Below, in pieces: positions 1 to 6,810 of a stretch of DNA of 7,301 bases. Source of the DNA: Planctomycetaceae bacterium (GTDB taxonomy: Bacteria > Planctomycetota > Planctomycetia > Planctomycetales > Planctomycetaceae); contig JAGQQT010000201.1 of assembly GCA_020426065.1 (NCBI GenBank), positions 1 through 7,301 on the forward strand. The letters are read 5' to 3'. The notes below the pieces were generated by a model, which did no database searches, was not told the DNA's origin, and saw only the letters and a program-made list of their open reading frames with translations. Positions within the stretch are counted from its first letter, which is position 1; every line of letters starts with the position of its first letter. The position numbers were made by a program, and so were the translations under genes.

Positions 1-377
1 GCAATCGTCTGCGGATGTTCTTCCACGATATAGGTCAGCAGGTTGTCCGCACCCACTTTGTGCAGAAATCCGAACGGAACCGAACTCATGGACTGACGGA
101 CATTTTCCAGGATGGAATGGCCATCCTCACCGAAGGAATCTTTGAGCAGTTCATCGACGGTTGCCAGGCCACCGCGTTCAATTGGAGTCCGTTCCCGGGC
201 GGCTTCGTAAAATTCGTCCAGGACTTTTTCCTGCTCTTCCCGGCTCACATTTTTGATTTTGGCGATTTCGAGCGTCACGCGCTCAACCATCTCACGAGGC
301 ATCTCCGCAATCACTTCCTTGGCCAGCGGTTTTTCCAGCGTGAGCAGTAAAATGGCAGATTTTCGAATTGCATCCAT
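1..377 (-). CDS. fliG: Flagellar motor switch protein FliG, N-terminal part (runs off the window)
   Basis: FliG forms the rotor ring under the MS ring; it binds FliF through its N-terminal domain and meets the stator through its C-terminal domain. Only the first 125 codons are present, against about 330-345 for the whole family. Visible are the hydrophobic first helix of FliG_N (residues 5-14, RKSAILLLTL), the family stretch around residues 35-58 (TLEIAKIKNVSREEQ, then VLDEFY), a conserved GG at 69-70, and the start of the middle domain with the EHPQ motif at 120-123, where the window cuts the gene. The ATG at 377 is the chosen start. It lacks a clear Shine-Dalgarno, and an in-frame GTG at 389 would add four residues. 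The gene lies 36 bases after fliF, matching its physical partner. The family call is secure; the exact start is less so. Confidence 0.95.
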   Translation of the reverse strand, partial: MDAIRKSAILLLTLEKPLAKEVIAEMPREMVERVTLEIAKIKNVSREEQEKVLDEFYEAARERTPIERGGLATVDELLKDSFGEDGHSILENVRQSMSSVPFGFLHKVGADNLLTYIVEEHPQTI

Positions 378-413
378 AATTGGAATCACATTTCAAAAGA
401 AAGTGGAACGGGA

Positions 414-2033
414 TTATTTCGCGTTTTGGATCCAGTCACTGATGATGGAAACCGTCATATCCGGATTTTTACGGACCAGATGCTGCAAATGATCAACACG
501 TTTGGTGTCCGCTGCAGGAGTCAGGTCGTCGGAATACTCCTCTTCCTGTTCCTCAGTGGACTTTCGGGCAACCGGTTCAAATTCCGGAATCTCGACCGTT
601 TTCTGATTCTTGACTGTTTTGTTGAGCATCCAGAATGCCCAGAGTGCAAACAGTCCCAGGCCAATTGCCGATCCCCACTGGGAAATGAACATCGAGAAGG
701 TTTCGGTCCATGGTGTAATATAGACCTGTTTTTCCTGCGGGGTCGGCACATACGAGCCAACATCGATGTAATCATCCACACTTTGTCCGGCAGGAATCGG
801 AATAATCTTGGACACGCGCGATTTGATCGCGGCCTCTACATCCGGCTGATATTTTTTAGCTGCCTGACGGATTTCATCTTCGGTGGACTCGGCGGTAATT
901 TCTCCAGACTGCATGGCCACCACCCGGAAATAGGATTCCGGAATCACGACCGAAACCCGAACGTTTTCCGGTAACGCACCAATGACAGCCTGTTCAATCA
1001 CTTTGTAGGAAGGAGCGGTGAGGGTTGCTTCCTTGGTTGTCGACCTGTCATCAGTCTGCTGGGGTGCCTGTTGAGCGGCCAGGTTCAATGGTCCGTTTGC
1101 ATTCTGTCCCGGCTCCCGCTGGGTGGCATACTGATTACTGTTGCTTTTGACGTTCGTGTTTTCACTGTACAGCGTTGAACCGGTGCTCTGCATCACCTGT
1201 TCCCGGCTGACGGACGTCTTAATGTTATCGATATCCACATTGACGGCCACGCGGACATCATCAATGTAATCGATCGCGGACAGGATATCGTTCCGATACA
1301 TATCCTTGAGCTGCTGAATTCGTTGCAGGACCCGATCGTTGAACGGATCGTTTTCATCGGACTCCTGATGGGCAATCCCCCGTCCCAGGTCCAGCACCGT
1401 CACATCTCCCGGACTCAGATTGGCCTTCATTCCGGCAATGGAAACACGAATGGCATGCACGAGTTGTGTTGAGATTTCATGTCCCGGCTTGGGCCGGACG
1501 GAAACCGTTGCTGTCGTTTTTGGCTGTGCCGGCCAGCGTGCCTTATCTTCCTGATCCCACACCACATCAGCGAAATCGACATCCGGCAATGCAGTGAGCA
1601 TCTGGCTGGCCAGTTTGGCCCGGGCAATTTCCTTGCGGGTGTCCATCTGCTTGTTATTGGCAAATGGTCCCATCCCCGTAAACTGCTGTTCCCATTCTTC
1701 GGCCCAGTTCTGAGGAAGACTTCCTGCAGCCAGCAAAGCCGCGTTGTACTCTTCCACCCTGGAGGCAGGGACCAGCAATCGCTGACCACGACGTTTGAAA
1801 TCGGTTTTTCCCTGCTGTAGCAAGGTTTCTTCAGCTCGAATCAACTCTGCGACCGTAAAGGTTTTTCCCACCGAGACCGGTGCAAAACTCCCATCGGTTG
1901 TCCGATCCCACAACAGATAACCAAATCCGCCAACGACCAGAAACGTCACAAGCACCAACGTCATCCGCTGACTGTTCGGCATCGCTCGAAACAGATCCCG
2001 AAACTGTCGAAATGTTTCCTGCAGGATTTCCAT
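414..2033 (-). CDS. fliF: Flagellar MS-ring protein FliF
   Basis: FliF builds the MS ring in the inner membrane, on which the rod, the export gate and FliG assemble. The 539-residue product has the expected plan. A short cytoplasmic N-terminus is followed by a membrane segment (about residues 24-43), then periplasmic ring-building segments: a divergent first one around 60-110 with LLVP at 86-89, and a YscJ/FliF-like one around 130-222 ending VTVLDLGRG. A third segment (about 232-270) is followed by a Gln/Asn/Thr-rich linker (280-335), another beta-rich part to about 370, a second membrane segment (about 450-471) and an acidic cytoplasmic tail. The last 25 residues (HLQHLVRKNPD, then ISDWIQ) resemble the FliG-binding tail of the family. 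The start is supported by AGAGGAT, although this sits only about 2 bases from the ATG; a second purine run (GGGAAAG) is better spaced. Length is normal. It lies between fliE and fliG. Confidence 0.96.
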   Translation of the reverse strand: MEILQETFRQFRDLFRAMPNSQRMTLVLVTFLVVGGFGYLLWDRTTDGSFAPVSVGKTFTVAELIRAEETLLQQGKTDFKRRGQRLLVPASRVEEYNAALLAAGSLPQNWAEEWEQQFTGMGPFANNKQMDTRKEIARAKLASQMLTALPDVDFADVVWDQEDKARWPAQPKTTATVSVRPKPGHEISTQLVHAIRVSIAGMKANLSPGDVTVLDLGRGIAHQESDENDPFNDRVLQRIQQLKDMYRNDILSAIDYIDDVRVAVNVDIDNIKTSVSREQVMQSTGSTLYSENTNVKSNSNQYATQREPGQNANGPLNLAAQQAPQQTDDRSTTKEATLTAPSYKVIEQAVIGALPENVRVSVVIPESYFRVVAMQSGEITAESTEDEIRQAAKKYQPDVEAAIKSRVSKIIPIPAGQSVDDYIDVGSYVPTPQEKQVYITPWTETFSMFISQWGSAIGLGLFALWAFWMLNKTVKNQKTVEIPEFEPVARKSTEEQEEEYSDDLTPAADTKRVDHLQHLVRKNPDMTVSIISDWIQNAK

Positions 2034-2084
2034 ATCCTCTCACTTTCCCGCTCAATCAATGCGAGTCACCGGACGAACTCAGTG

Positions 2085-2384
2085 TTACATCCGCATCTGC
2101 TGAATTTCCTGATAGGCTGTGAAGAGCTTGTTCCGGACCTGAATCATCATGTTCAGGGCCATTTCTGCTTTCTTGAGACTGGTATAAACTTCGGCCGAGG
2201 TAATGTTCTCTCCGAGAAGTCGTGATTCAATATTCCTCTCCGCCGTTTGACTGAGTTGACTGGTTTCCTCGATGGAGGCCAGCAGCATTTTTTCAAAGCT
2301 GACAGGCGCAGAATCGCTTTGAGCCTTCGCGGGTGCCAGGGCTGCCAGACGAGGATCGAGTGAGGAGGAAACGGGACCGATCAT
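2085..2384 (-). CDS. fliE: Flagellar hook-basal body complex protein FliE
   Basis: FliE is the small adaptor between the MS ring and the proximal rod and is among the first substrates of the flagellar export apparatus. The 99-residue product has normal length. It has a variable N-terminus (1-28), the family phenylalanine helix start (SFEKML, 29-34), an amphipathic middle, and the highly conserved C-terminal signature: KKAEMALNMMIQVRNKL (about 70-86), then TAYQEIQQMRM to the end, matching the usual KAE...QVRNKL..AYQEI pattern. The ATG at 2384 is the only sensible start, because the next Met falls inside the conserved helix. The leader carries no Shine-Dalgarno and is pyrimidine-rich on the mRNA. 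The gene lies 40 bases after flgC and 51 before fliF, the common flgB-flgC-fliE-fliF order. Confidence 0.96.
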   Translation of the reverse strand: MIGPVSSSLDPRLAALAPAKAQSDSAPVSFEKMLLASIEETSQLSQTAERNIESRLLGENITSAEVYTSLKKAEMALNMMIQVRNKLFTAYQEIQQMRM

Positions 2385-2424
2385 GGTCGAGGGAATCCGA
2401 TGGGAAGGAAGGAATCAGGAGGGG

Positions 2425-2826
2425 TCAGGCCAGAATCTTCAGGGCCATCTCGCCAATCCGCTGTGTCGTATTGAACGAGGCCACATTCGCTTCATATGCC
2501 CGAGATGCTTCTAATGCATTCACGAACTCTGTGACAAGATTGATATTGGGATAGCTGACCATCCCTTTTTCGTCCGCATCGGGATGATTTGGCTCGTAAA
2601 CCATTCTGGGATCAGAAGTTGTGTCCTTCTGCACCTCGAATTCCACCCCCACGCCACGTCCTTCATTTTTTTCTGCTGAGAAGGCCACAAAGCGGCGCTG
2701 GAACGGTGACACGTTCCCATTCTCATCGCGTGTGGTATTGAGATTCGCCACATTCTCGGCAATGGTGTTGAGTCGATGACGCTGGGCAACCAGGCCACTG
2801 GTAATGATATCGATTGTCCTGAACAT
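2425..2826 (-). CDS. flgC: Flagellar basal-body proximal rod protein FlgC
   Basis: FlgC is a proximal rod subunit exported through the flagellar type III system and assembled in the periplasm. The 133-residue product shows the family from end to end. The N-terminal rod signature is at 7-30: DIITSGLVAQRHRLNTIAEN with the following NVANLNTT. A PFQRR segment lies at 41-45. A MVYEPNHPDAD block lies at about 75-85 and a GMVSYPNIN block at 88-96; these are the usual VYDPGHPDAD and G.V.YPNVN motifs. The C-terminal helix is ASRAYEANVASFNTTQ (about 108-123). The start is well supported: AAAGGA lies 7 bases before the ATG. It sits 40 bases after flgB and 40 before fliE. Confidence 0.97.
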   Translation of the reverse strand: MFRTIDIITSGLVAQRHRLNTIAENVANLNTTRDENGNVSPFQRRFVAFSAEKNEGRGVGVEFEVQKDTTSDPRMVYEPNHPDADEKGMVSYPNINLVTEFVNALEASRAYEANVASFNTTQRIGEMALKILA

Positions 2827-2866
2827 CGCTGAATCCTTTCTTTGAGTCAGTCAAACCCGTTAGCTA

Positions 2867-3406
2867 TCAAGTCACACGTTCGCTGATCACACTGGACAGC
2901 ATCTGCATCTGTGTTCGCATCACTTCGACTGCAAAGCTCTGCATCGAGGTGTTCTTGGCCATCTCCATGGTCTCCATTTCGATGCTGCGGTTCGCGCCAT
3001 CGTGAAAAGTGAGATTTCGGTTATTGACATCACGCGCAACCGACAAGTCTTTTGGAAAATAATCCGCCACTTTCTGAGGCACAGGAATGGGAGGCTGGGC
3101 AGACTGGTTTTCTCCGGACAATCCGGGTAGACCTGCCGACCACCGCAAAGGAGACAAACCGGCTCCAGCGGGTAATGCTCCCAGGCTGAGTGGTAACACT
3201 GGCTCGGGACTGGTTTGCTGCCTGCGGGCTGTTACGGCGTTTTCCAGGGCCTGCTGGAAATCGTTCATCGGCAGATCGCGGGTGCGATAACCTGGCGTGT
3301 CGATATTGACAATGTTCCCTGCCAGCACCTGATGCCGTTTTTGCCCAAAGGCGACGACCTGTTCCAGAATCGGAATGGTTGTCTGTTGCAGAATTCCATC
3401 AATCAT
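2867..3406 (-). CDS. flgB: Flagellar basal-body proximal rod protein FlgB, with an enlarged central insert
   Basis: FlgB is a proximal rod subunit next to FliE and FlgC, exported by the flagellar type III apparatus. The N-terminal rod signature is clear (RHQVLAGNIVNIDTPGYRTRDL, residues 24-45; usual form N.AN.DTPGY..RD). The C-terminal half has the family LTFHDGANRS block (132-141) and a helix EMETMEMAKNTSMQSFAVEV (143-162), followed by residues to 179. The oddity is length: 179 residues against about 130-140 for most FlgB. The excess is a Pro/Gly/Ala/Leu-rich stretch at about 63-113, which probably replaces the short variable loop in the middle of ordinary FlgB. Only a weak purine match (CGGAA) precedes the ATG. 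The gene lies 42 bases after the FlgN-like gene and 40 before flgC. Confidence 0.95.
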   Translation of the reverse strand: MIDGILQQTTIPILEQVVAFGQKRHQVLAGNIVNIDTPGYRTRDLPMNDFQQALENAVTARRQQTSPEPVLPLSLGALPAGAGLSPLRWSAGLPGLSGENQSAQPPIPVPQKVADYFPKDLSVARDVNNRNLTFHDGANRSIEMETMEMAKNTSMQSFAVEVMRTQMQMLSSVISERVT

Positions 3407-3448
3407 GTTTCTGTTCCGTCAATTGTGACACCTGGTTATGAGAGAGGC

Positions 3449-3907
3449 TCAGGAATTGAGATCGAGAGTGCCACCAGTTTCGTTTTCATAGTAAGCTCCC
3501 TGCAGGGCCAGTCCCTGTGAGACCTGTTCGAGCTGTTGTTGAGTCTGGTGATGCTGCTGCTGGAGATCATTCGAACAACGCTCCTCTTCCTGCAGCAGAA
3601 ATGCCAGATCCGCTTCTGTTCGACTCAGGTAGTCTTCGCAGCGAAGACGCATATCCTCCGGCATTTCCCCTCTGGCAGTCTGCCAGCGATCATGGAGGCT
3701 GGGTGTGAGCTGGGAGTATCCCAGCAAGGCATCAATCAGAGCCTGTTTCCGAGCCAGAAAATCAAGAAGTGATGCATACTCACCAGACTGAATCAGGGAA
3801 TCCTGTTCCTGGATCAACTCGACCAGTGTCTGGGCATAATGCTGTCGACGCTGCAGAATCTTCACCAGTTCCTGATGTCTCTCCTGCCTTATCGTACTTG
3901 CTGTCAT
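3449..3907 (-). CDS. FlgN-like small helical protein, candidate flagellar export chaperone
   Basis: This is a 152-residue, almost wholly helical product. It has heptad-like leucine/isoleucine spacing at 12-63, including LVELIQEQDSLIQSGEYASL (28-47) followed by LARKQALIDALL (51-62). That pattern (a hydrophobic helix, a QE.L...G(E/D)Y..L turn, then K..L...L) resembles FlgN/FliT-type chaperones, which hold flagellar subunits before export. A second helical stretch at 85-135 is rich in Gln, His and Glu and likely coils. The tail (AYYENETGGTLDL) is short and perhaps disordered. There is no signal peptide or membrane segment, so it should be cytoplasmic. AAGGAAG lies 8 bases before the ATG and supports this start. 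Its place directly ahead of flgB suggests a role with rod or hook substrates. No single residue proves the family; another coiled-coil flagellar protein is possible. Confidence 0.6.
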   Translation of the reverse strand: MTASTIRQERHQELVKILQRRQHYAQTLVELIQEQDSLIQSGEYASLLDFLARKQALIDALLGYSQLTPSLHDRWQTARGEMPEDMRLRCEDYLSRTEADLAFLLQEEERCSNDLQQQHHQTQQQLEQVSQGLALQGAYYENETGGTLDLNS

Positions 3908-3920
3908 GAATGAAACTTCC

Positions 3921-3932
3921 TTCTCATGAGAA
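3921..3932. repeat. Perfect 12-base palindrome between the TPR and FlgN-like genes
   Basis: TTCTCATGAGAA is perfectly self-complementary and lies in the 41-base gap, overlapping by two bases the AAGGAAG ribosome-binding sequence of the FlgN-like gene (3916-3922). As RNA it could make at most a 4-pair stem with a 4-base loop, so an effect on translation would be slight. It may be chance. Confidence 0.25.
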
Positions 3933-3948
3933 TGAAATCAGACGTTCT

Positions 3949-6582
3949 TCAAGGGCCCGTCAGATTTCGATTCTGCAGGGACAGGTCATAGAGTCGAATG
4001 GACTGTTCGAGCAATTGATCCCACTCCTGTTTGGTAAAATTCGTGGCGTCCTGTGGAAATGGTTCGGGAATCTGATTGAGAATCACCTTGGCCTGCTCCA
4101 GTTGGCGTCGTCCTTCTCCATAGGCATTGAGGTGTCGATAACACTCTGCAATCCGATAGTAGGCGACCAGGACAATCGGGTTGGTTGTGAAATAGAAAGC
4201 GGCATTGCTGTACAGGTCAATGGCCTTGCGATATGCATCGCCTGTGCTGTCAAACTGCCCCAGGTCAAACTGAATATGAGCGGGCTCAAAGTAGGCATCT
4301 CGCAGAAACTGTCGGGAGATGGCATCAAGTTGATCCCGCTGCTCAAGCACCTGTAATTGTTCACTCAGGATGCTGTATTCTTTCAGAGAGCGATCGAGGT
4401 ACAGATAAATTTCATCTTTCAGCTCATTCTTCATGTTCTCGGTCTCTGCGTTCTTCAATTGAACCTCAGGACGACGAGCCCGAAATCGTAATCCCTTGGC
4501 CAGCAGCCAGCGGGCTTCGTGAACACGGGGATGATCAGGGATTCGGCGGACAAATTCATCCAGCCAGAAGATCGCCTCATCAACAACTTCATATCGAGCG
4601 GGGTTCACAGTCGGATCTGTGGTAGCTTCCGCCTCCAGATCAATAAAGGTCTGAGGTCGGGTTTCGGTTGTGTGAAACAATGTTCGCCCCATCAGAAACA
4701 GAGCCTGTTGCCATTCTTCCGCTTCAGGAGTCAGAGGACTGTTCAGCAGCAGTTCACGCCAGGTTGCAATCGCTTCATCGGTCAGTCCTACTTCGAGGTA
4801 GGTCCGTCCGAGCATCAGTTGAGCGCCATATACGAGCTGGTCCTTCGGAAAATCGCGAATGGTGTGCTCCAGGATTTCAATTGCCTGCTCCAGTCGAGGC
4901 TCCTCGTCATACCCGTCCAGATCGAGCAGCAGTTGAGCTTTAAAGGTATAAGCCGCTGGCAGACCGGCCCTGGGGTTTGAGGCAATAAACCGGTCCAGCA
5001 TGTTCAGGGCATTCGGAAAATCGTTTCCATTGCGATAGAACTGACTGGCATCCCAGAGGATTTGACTGTAGTTCGCTGATGCACGGGAACTGTTAGCCAG
5101 TCGAGCATAGGCATAGCCTGCCCTTTTCCAGTGCTCTCTCACATCCTGCAAAGTGATCTGCTCGGATGACGTTCCATTGTCATACTGATTTTGAATGAGT
5201 CGGGCCCGCTTCTGACTGGCCAGTGCGGTCAATTCATTGGAATACGACAGTGGAAACAAAGGGACCATTCGCTGAGCCAGGTCAATTGAAAAGCGGAACT
5301 GTTCATAGCTGTCAGAATTCCCCCACTCATCCCACGCTTCCTGAATGATTTTGCGGGCATCATTCAGGTCGACCCACTCATTCGCAAAGGAATCAGTGGA
5401 CTCCACGGCAGCAAGTGCCTTGGAGAGATAGTTCAATGCTTCCTCATGGGAGCCACGCTTACGTGCAATATCTCCCGCGTAAAGATTGGCCGGGAAAGAG
5501 ACTGAGGAGTCAGAGACAGCCGCTGGCTTTTCAAAATTTTCCAGAGCCAGATCCAGGCGGCCATCGGCCTCATAACTGAGTCCGTAAAGATAATATCCCT
5601 GTAAAACTGATTTCTGTTCCAGACCGGAATTCAGATCGACAATGCTCACCAGGACTTCACGGGCTTCCTCGGTCTTTCCGGAATCGATCAGAATCCTGGA
5701 CTTTAGAATCGTGAGCGTATCGGAAAGTTCCCTGCGACGTTCTACGGACAGATTCAGGCCATCATACATACGAATCAGCTGGGAGACTGTATTCTTGGCG
5801 GACTGCAGGTCACCATCCTGACGCTGCAGTTCGGCAATGCAGAGCAGAGAACGATAACGATACTCTTCATCATCATCGCCGCTCTCACGGCTGACATATT
5901 CCCGTTTGAGGTTCTCGATGATCCTGGTCCGCTTCTCGTGCATCTCGACAATGCTGTCTGGATGAACGAGTGAAGATTTCAGCACATTGGGATCCAGATA
6001 GCATTGCGCCAGCATTAATACGATTTCATCCCGATTTTCTGTCGCGGTATCGTAAGCTGCTTCGAGCATTTCGCGGGCGTTGTAAATCTGTCCCAGCTTG
6101 TAATAACAGGACCCGAGTGTATAGCGCCAGTCCGGAATCAGTTCCGTCATGAGTGACTTGCGGTTTGCCTGTTCCAGAAATGTTCTCGCCTGCTGGTAGA
6201 TGGGCTCAACAATCCCTTCGTAGCCCGGGTTAGCCTCTTCAGAAACACGTTCCGCTTTTCGAAAATAGGCCACTCCGACAACATACTCCAGTGCACCACC
6301 CACCTCCGGATCATCTACCTGATGATAGAGCATTTCGATGGCAGCCAGATAAGCAGTCCGGGTTCGCCCCTGATCAAGATATTCGAGTGCCTGAACCGTT
6401 TTTTCGAACGGAGTCATTTCCGGTTCACGGATCACCAGCCAGATTGCCGAAGGAATCCCGATCCCGATGATAATGGCCATCATGACCAGCGGGAAAACTC
6501 CAAAGGAGGAGCGGACGTCACCTTCCGGGACGTTTTCAGTCTGCTGAGCAGCAGATTTCTCCGAGGTATTCTGGTCCGCCAT
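3949..6582 (-). CDS. Large membrane-anchored tetratricopeptide-repeat protein of the flagellar cluster
   Basis: The product has 877 residues. An N-terminal tail of about 28 residues, net acidic, leads to one clear membrane segment (about 30-51, FPLVMMAIIIGIGIPSAIW and on), and the rest is a long helical-repeat domain. TPR-like helix pairs with the usual small/aromatic spacing are visible near 153-180 (YTLGSCYYKLGQIYNAREML), 243-270, 328-352 (YLYGLSYEADGRLDLALENF), 366-392, 508-536, 586-616 (LMLGRTYLEVGLTDEAIATW), 765-792 and 804-833. Many repeats are degenerate. No catalytic motif was seen. TPR arrays are protein-binding scaffolds; an uncleaved N-terminal anchor most simply places the array in the periplasm, but the charges flanking the anchor do not settle topology. 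It is the first gene of the flagellar run, so a part in flagellar assembly or motor scaffolding is inferred from position only. GGAAG lies 9 bases before the ATG at 6582. Confidence 0.88.
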   Translation of the reverse strand: MADQNTSEKSAAQQTENVPEGDVRSSFGVFPLVMMAIIIGIGIPSAIWLVIREPEMTPFEKTVQALEYLDQGRTRTAYLAAIEMLYHQVDDPEVGGALEYVVGVAYFRKAERVSEEANPGYEGIVEPIYQQARTFLEQANRKSLMTELIPDWRYTLGSCYYKLGQIYNAREMLEAAYDTATENRDEIVLMLAQCYLDPNVLKSSLVHPDSIVEMHEKRTRIIENLKREYVSRESGDDDEEYRYRSLLCIAELQRQDGDLQSAKNTVSQLIRMYDGLNLSVERRRELSDTLTILKSRILIDSGKTEEAREVLVSIVDLNSGLEQKSVLQGYYLYGLSYEADGRLDLALENFEKPAAVSDSSVSFPANLYAGDIARKRGSHEEALNYLSKALAAVESTDSFANEWVDLNDARKIIQEAWDEWGNSDSYEQFRFSIDLAQRMVPLFPLSYSNELTALASQKRARLIQNQYDNGTSSEQITLQDVREHWKRAGYAYARLANSSRASANYSQILWDASQFYRNGNDFPNALNMLDRFIASNPRAGLPAAYTFKAQLLLDLDGYDEEPRLEQAIEILEHTIRDFPKDQLVYGAQLMLGRTYLEVGLTDEAIATWRELLLNSPLTPEAEEWQQALFLMGRTLFHTTETRPQTFIDLEAEATTDPTVNPARYEVVDEAIFWLDEFVRRIPDHPRVHEARWLLAKGLRFRARRPEVQLKNAETENMKNELKDEIYLYLDRSLKEYSILSEQLQVLEQRDQLDAISRQFLRDAYFEPAHIQFDLGQFDSTGDAYRKAIDLYSNAAFYFTTNPIVLVAYYRIAECYRHLNAYGEGRRQLEQAKVILNQIPEPFPQDATNFTKQEWDQLLEQSIRLYDLSLQNRNLTGP

Positions 6583-6689
6583 GACAAGACACTTCCAACG
6601 GGAACCTTCCTACTCAACTGGACGCCTGGAAATTCTTTGCGCGGACTACTACACAGCGGAAACACCACTGGTCAGATTTGGATTCGATC

Positions 6690-6699
6690 CGGTTAACCG
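6690..6699. repeat. Perfect 10-base palindrome in the presumed leader
   Basis: CGGTTAACCG is a perfect palindrome about 110 bases upstream of the TPR-gene start and about 50 bases downstream of the presumed transcription start. It might be a protein binding site or part of a leader structure; chance cannot be excluded at this length. Confidence 0.25.
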
Positions 6700-6754
6700 A
6701 AGGGAATGGAAGTTCGCGCAGCGCGCAGAAAGTGGGGAAAGGATGTGCGGGAGG

Positions 6755-6782
6755 TTTAAATCAGACCCGCCCCAGATGTCAA
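6755..6782 (-). promoter_or_regulatory. Candidate sigma70-type promoter of the TPR/flagellar operon
   Basis: On the minus strand a perfect TTGACA -35 box (6782-6777) is followed, after 16 bases, by TTTAAA (6760-6755), which matches the -10 consensus TATAAT at four of six positions. Transcription would begin near 6748 and leave a leader of about 165 bases before the ATG at 6582. The spacing is slightly short and the -10 is imperfect. The same interval shows no match to the sigma54 GG-N10-GC pattern or to the sigma28 flagellar consensus. Confidence 0.45.
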
Positions 6783-6788
6783 TTCGAG

Positions 6789-6810
6789 GTGCAAATTGCA
6801 GAAATTGCAC
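6789..6810. repeat. Operator-like 22-base dyad with an internal direct repeat
   Basis: GTGCAA at 6789-6794 is mirrored by TTGCAC at 6805-6810, and further in, the TT/AA positions also match, giving an imperfect dyad of 22 bases. The same stretch contains AAATTGCA twice in tandem (6793-6800 and 6802-6809). It ends 7 bases upstream of the candidate -35 box, where an activator or repressor dimer could bind. As RNA it could form a 6-pair stem after the RDD stop, but there is no T run after it, so an operator is the better guess. Confidence 0.35.

Noticed and set aside
426..974. Plus-strand open frame of 182 codons opposite fliF
   Set aside because: The minus-strand frame encodes well-conserved FliF features over the same bases; the plus-strand product has no recognisable domain.
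2417..2424. Perfect plus-strand AGGAGG
   Set aside because: No plausible start codon follows at a suitable distance on the plus strand; it is better read as a CCUCC run on the minus-strand transcript.
2360..2514. Plus-strand GGAGGAA followed by ATG at 2383, looking like a start signal for a 43-codon frame
   Set aside because: The purine run is the complement of the pyrimidine-rich fliE N-terminus and leader; the resulting short product overlaps flgC and has no recognisable features.
3910..4980. Several plus-strand open frames of 130-153 codons opposite the TPR gene
   Set aside because: They overlap one another in different frames, resemble no family, and lie opposite a gene with clear repeat structure. 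They are most simply antisense shadows.
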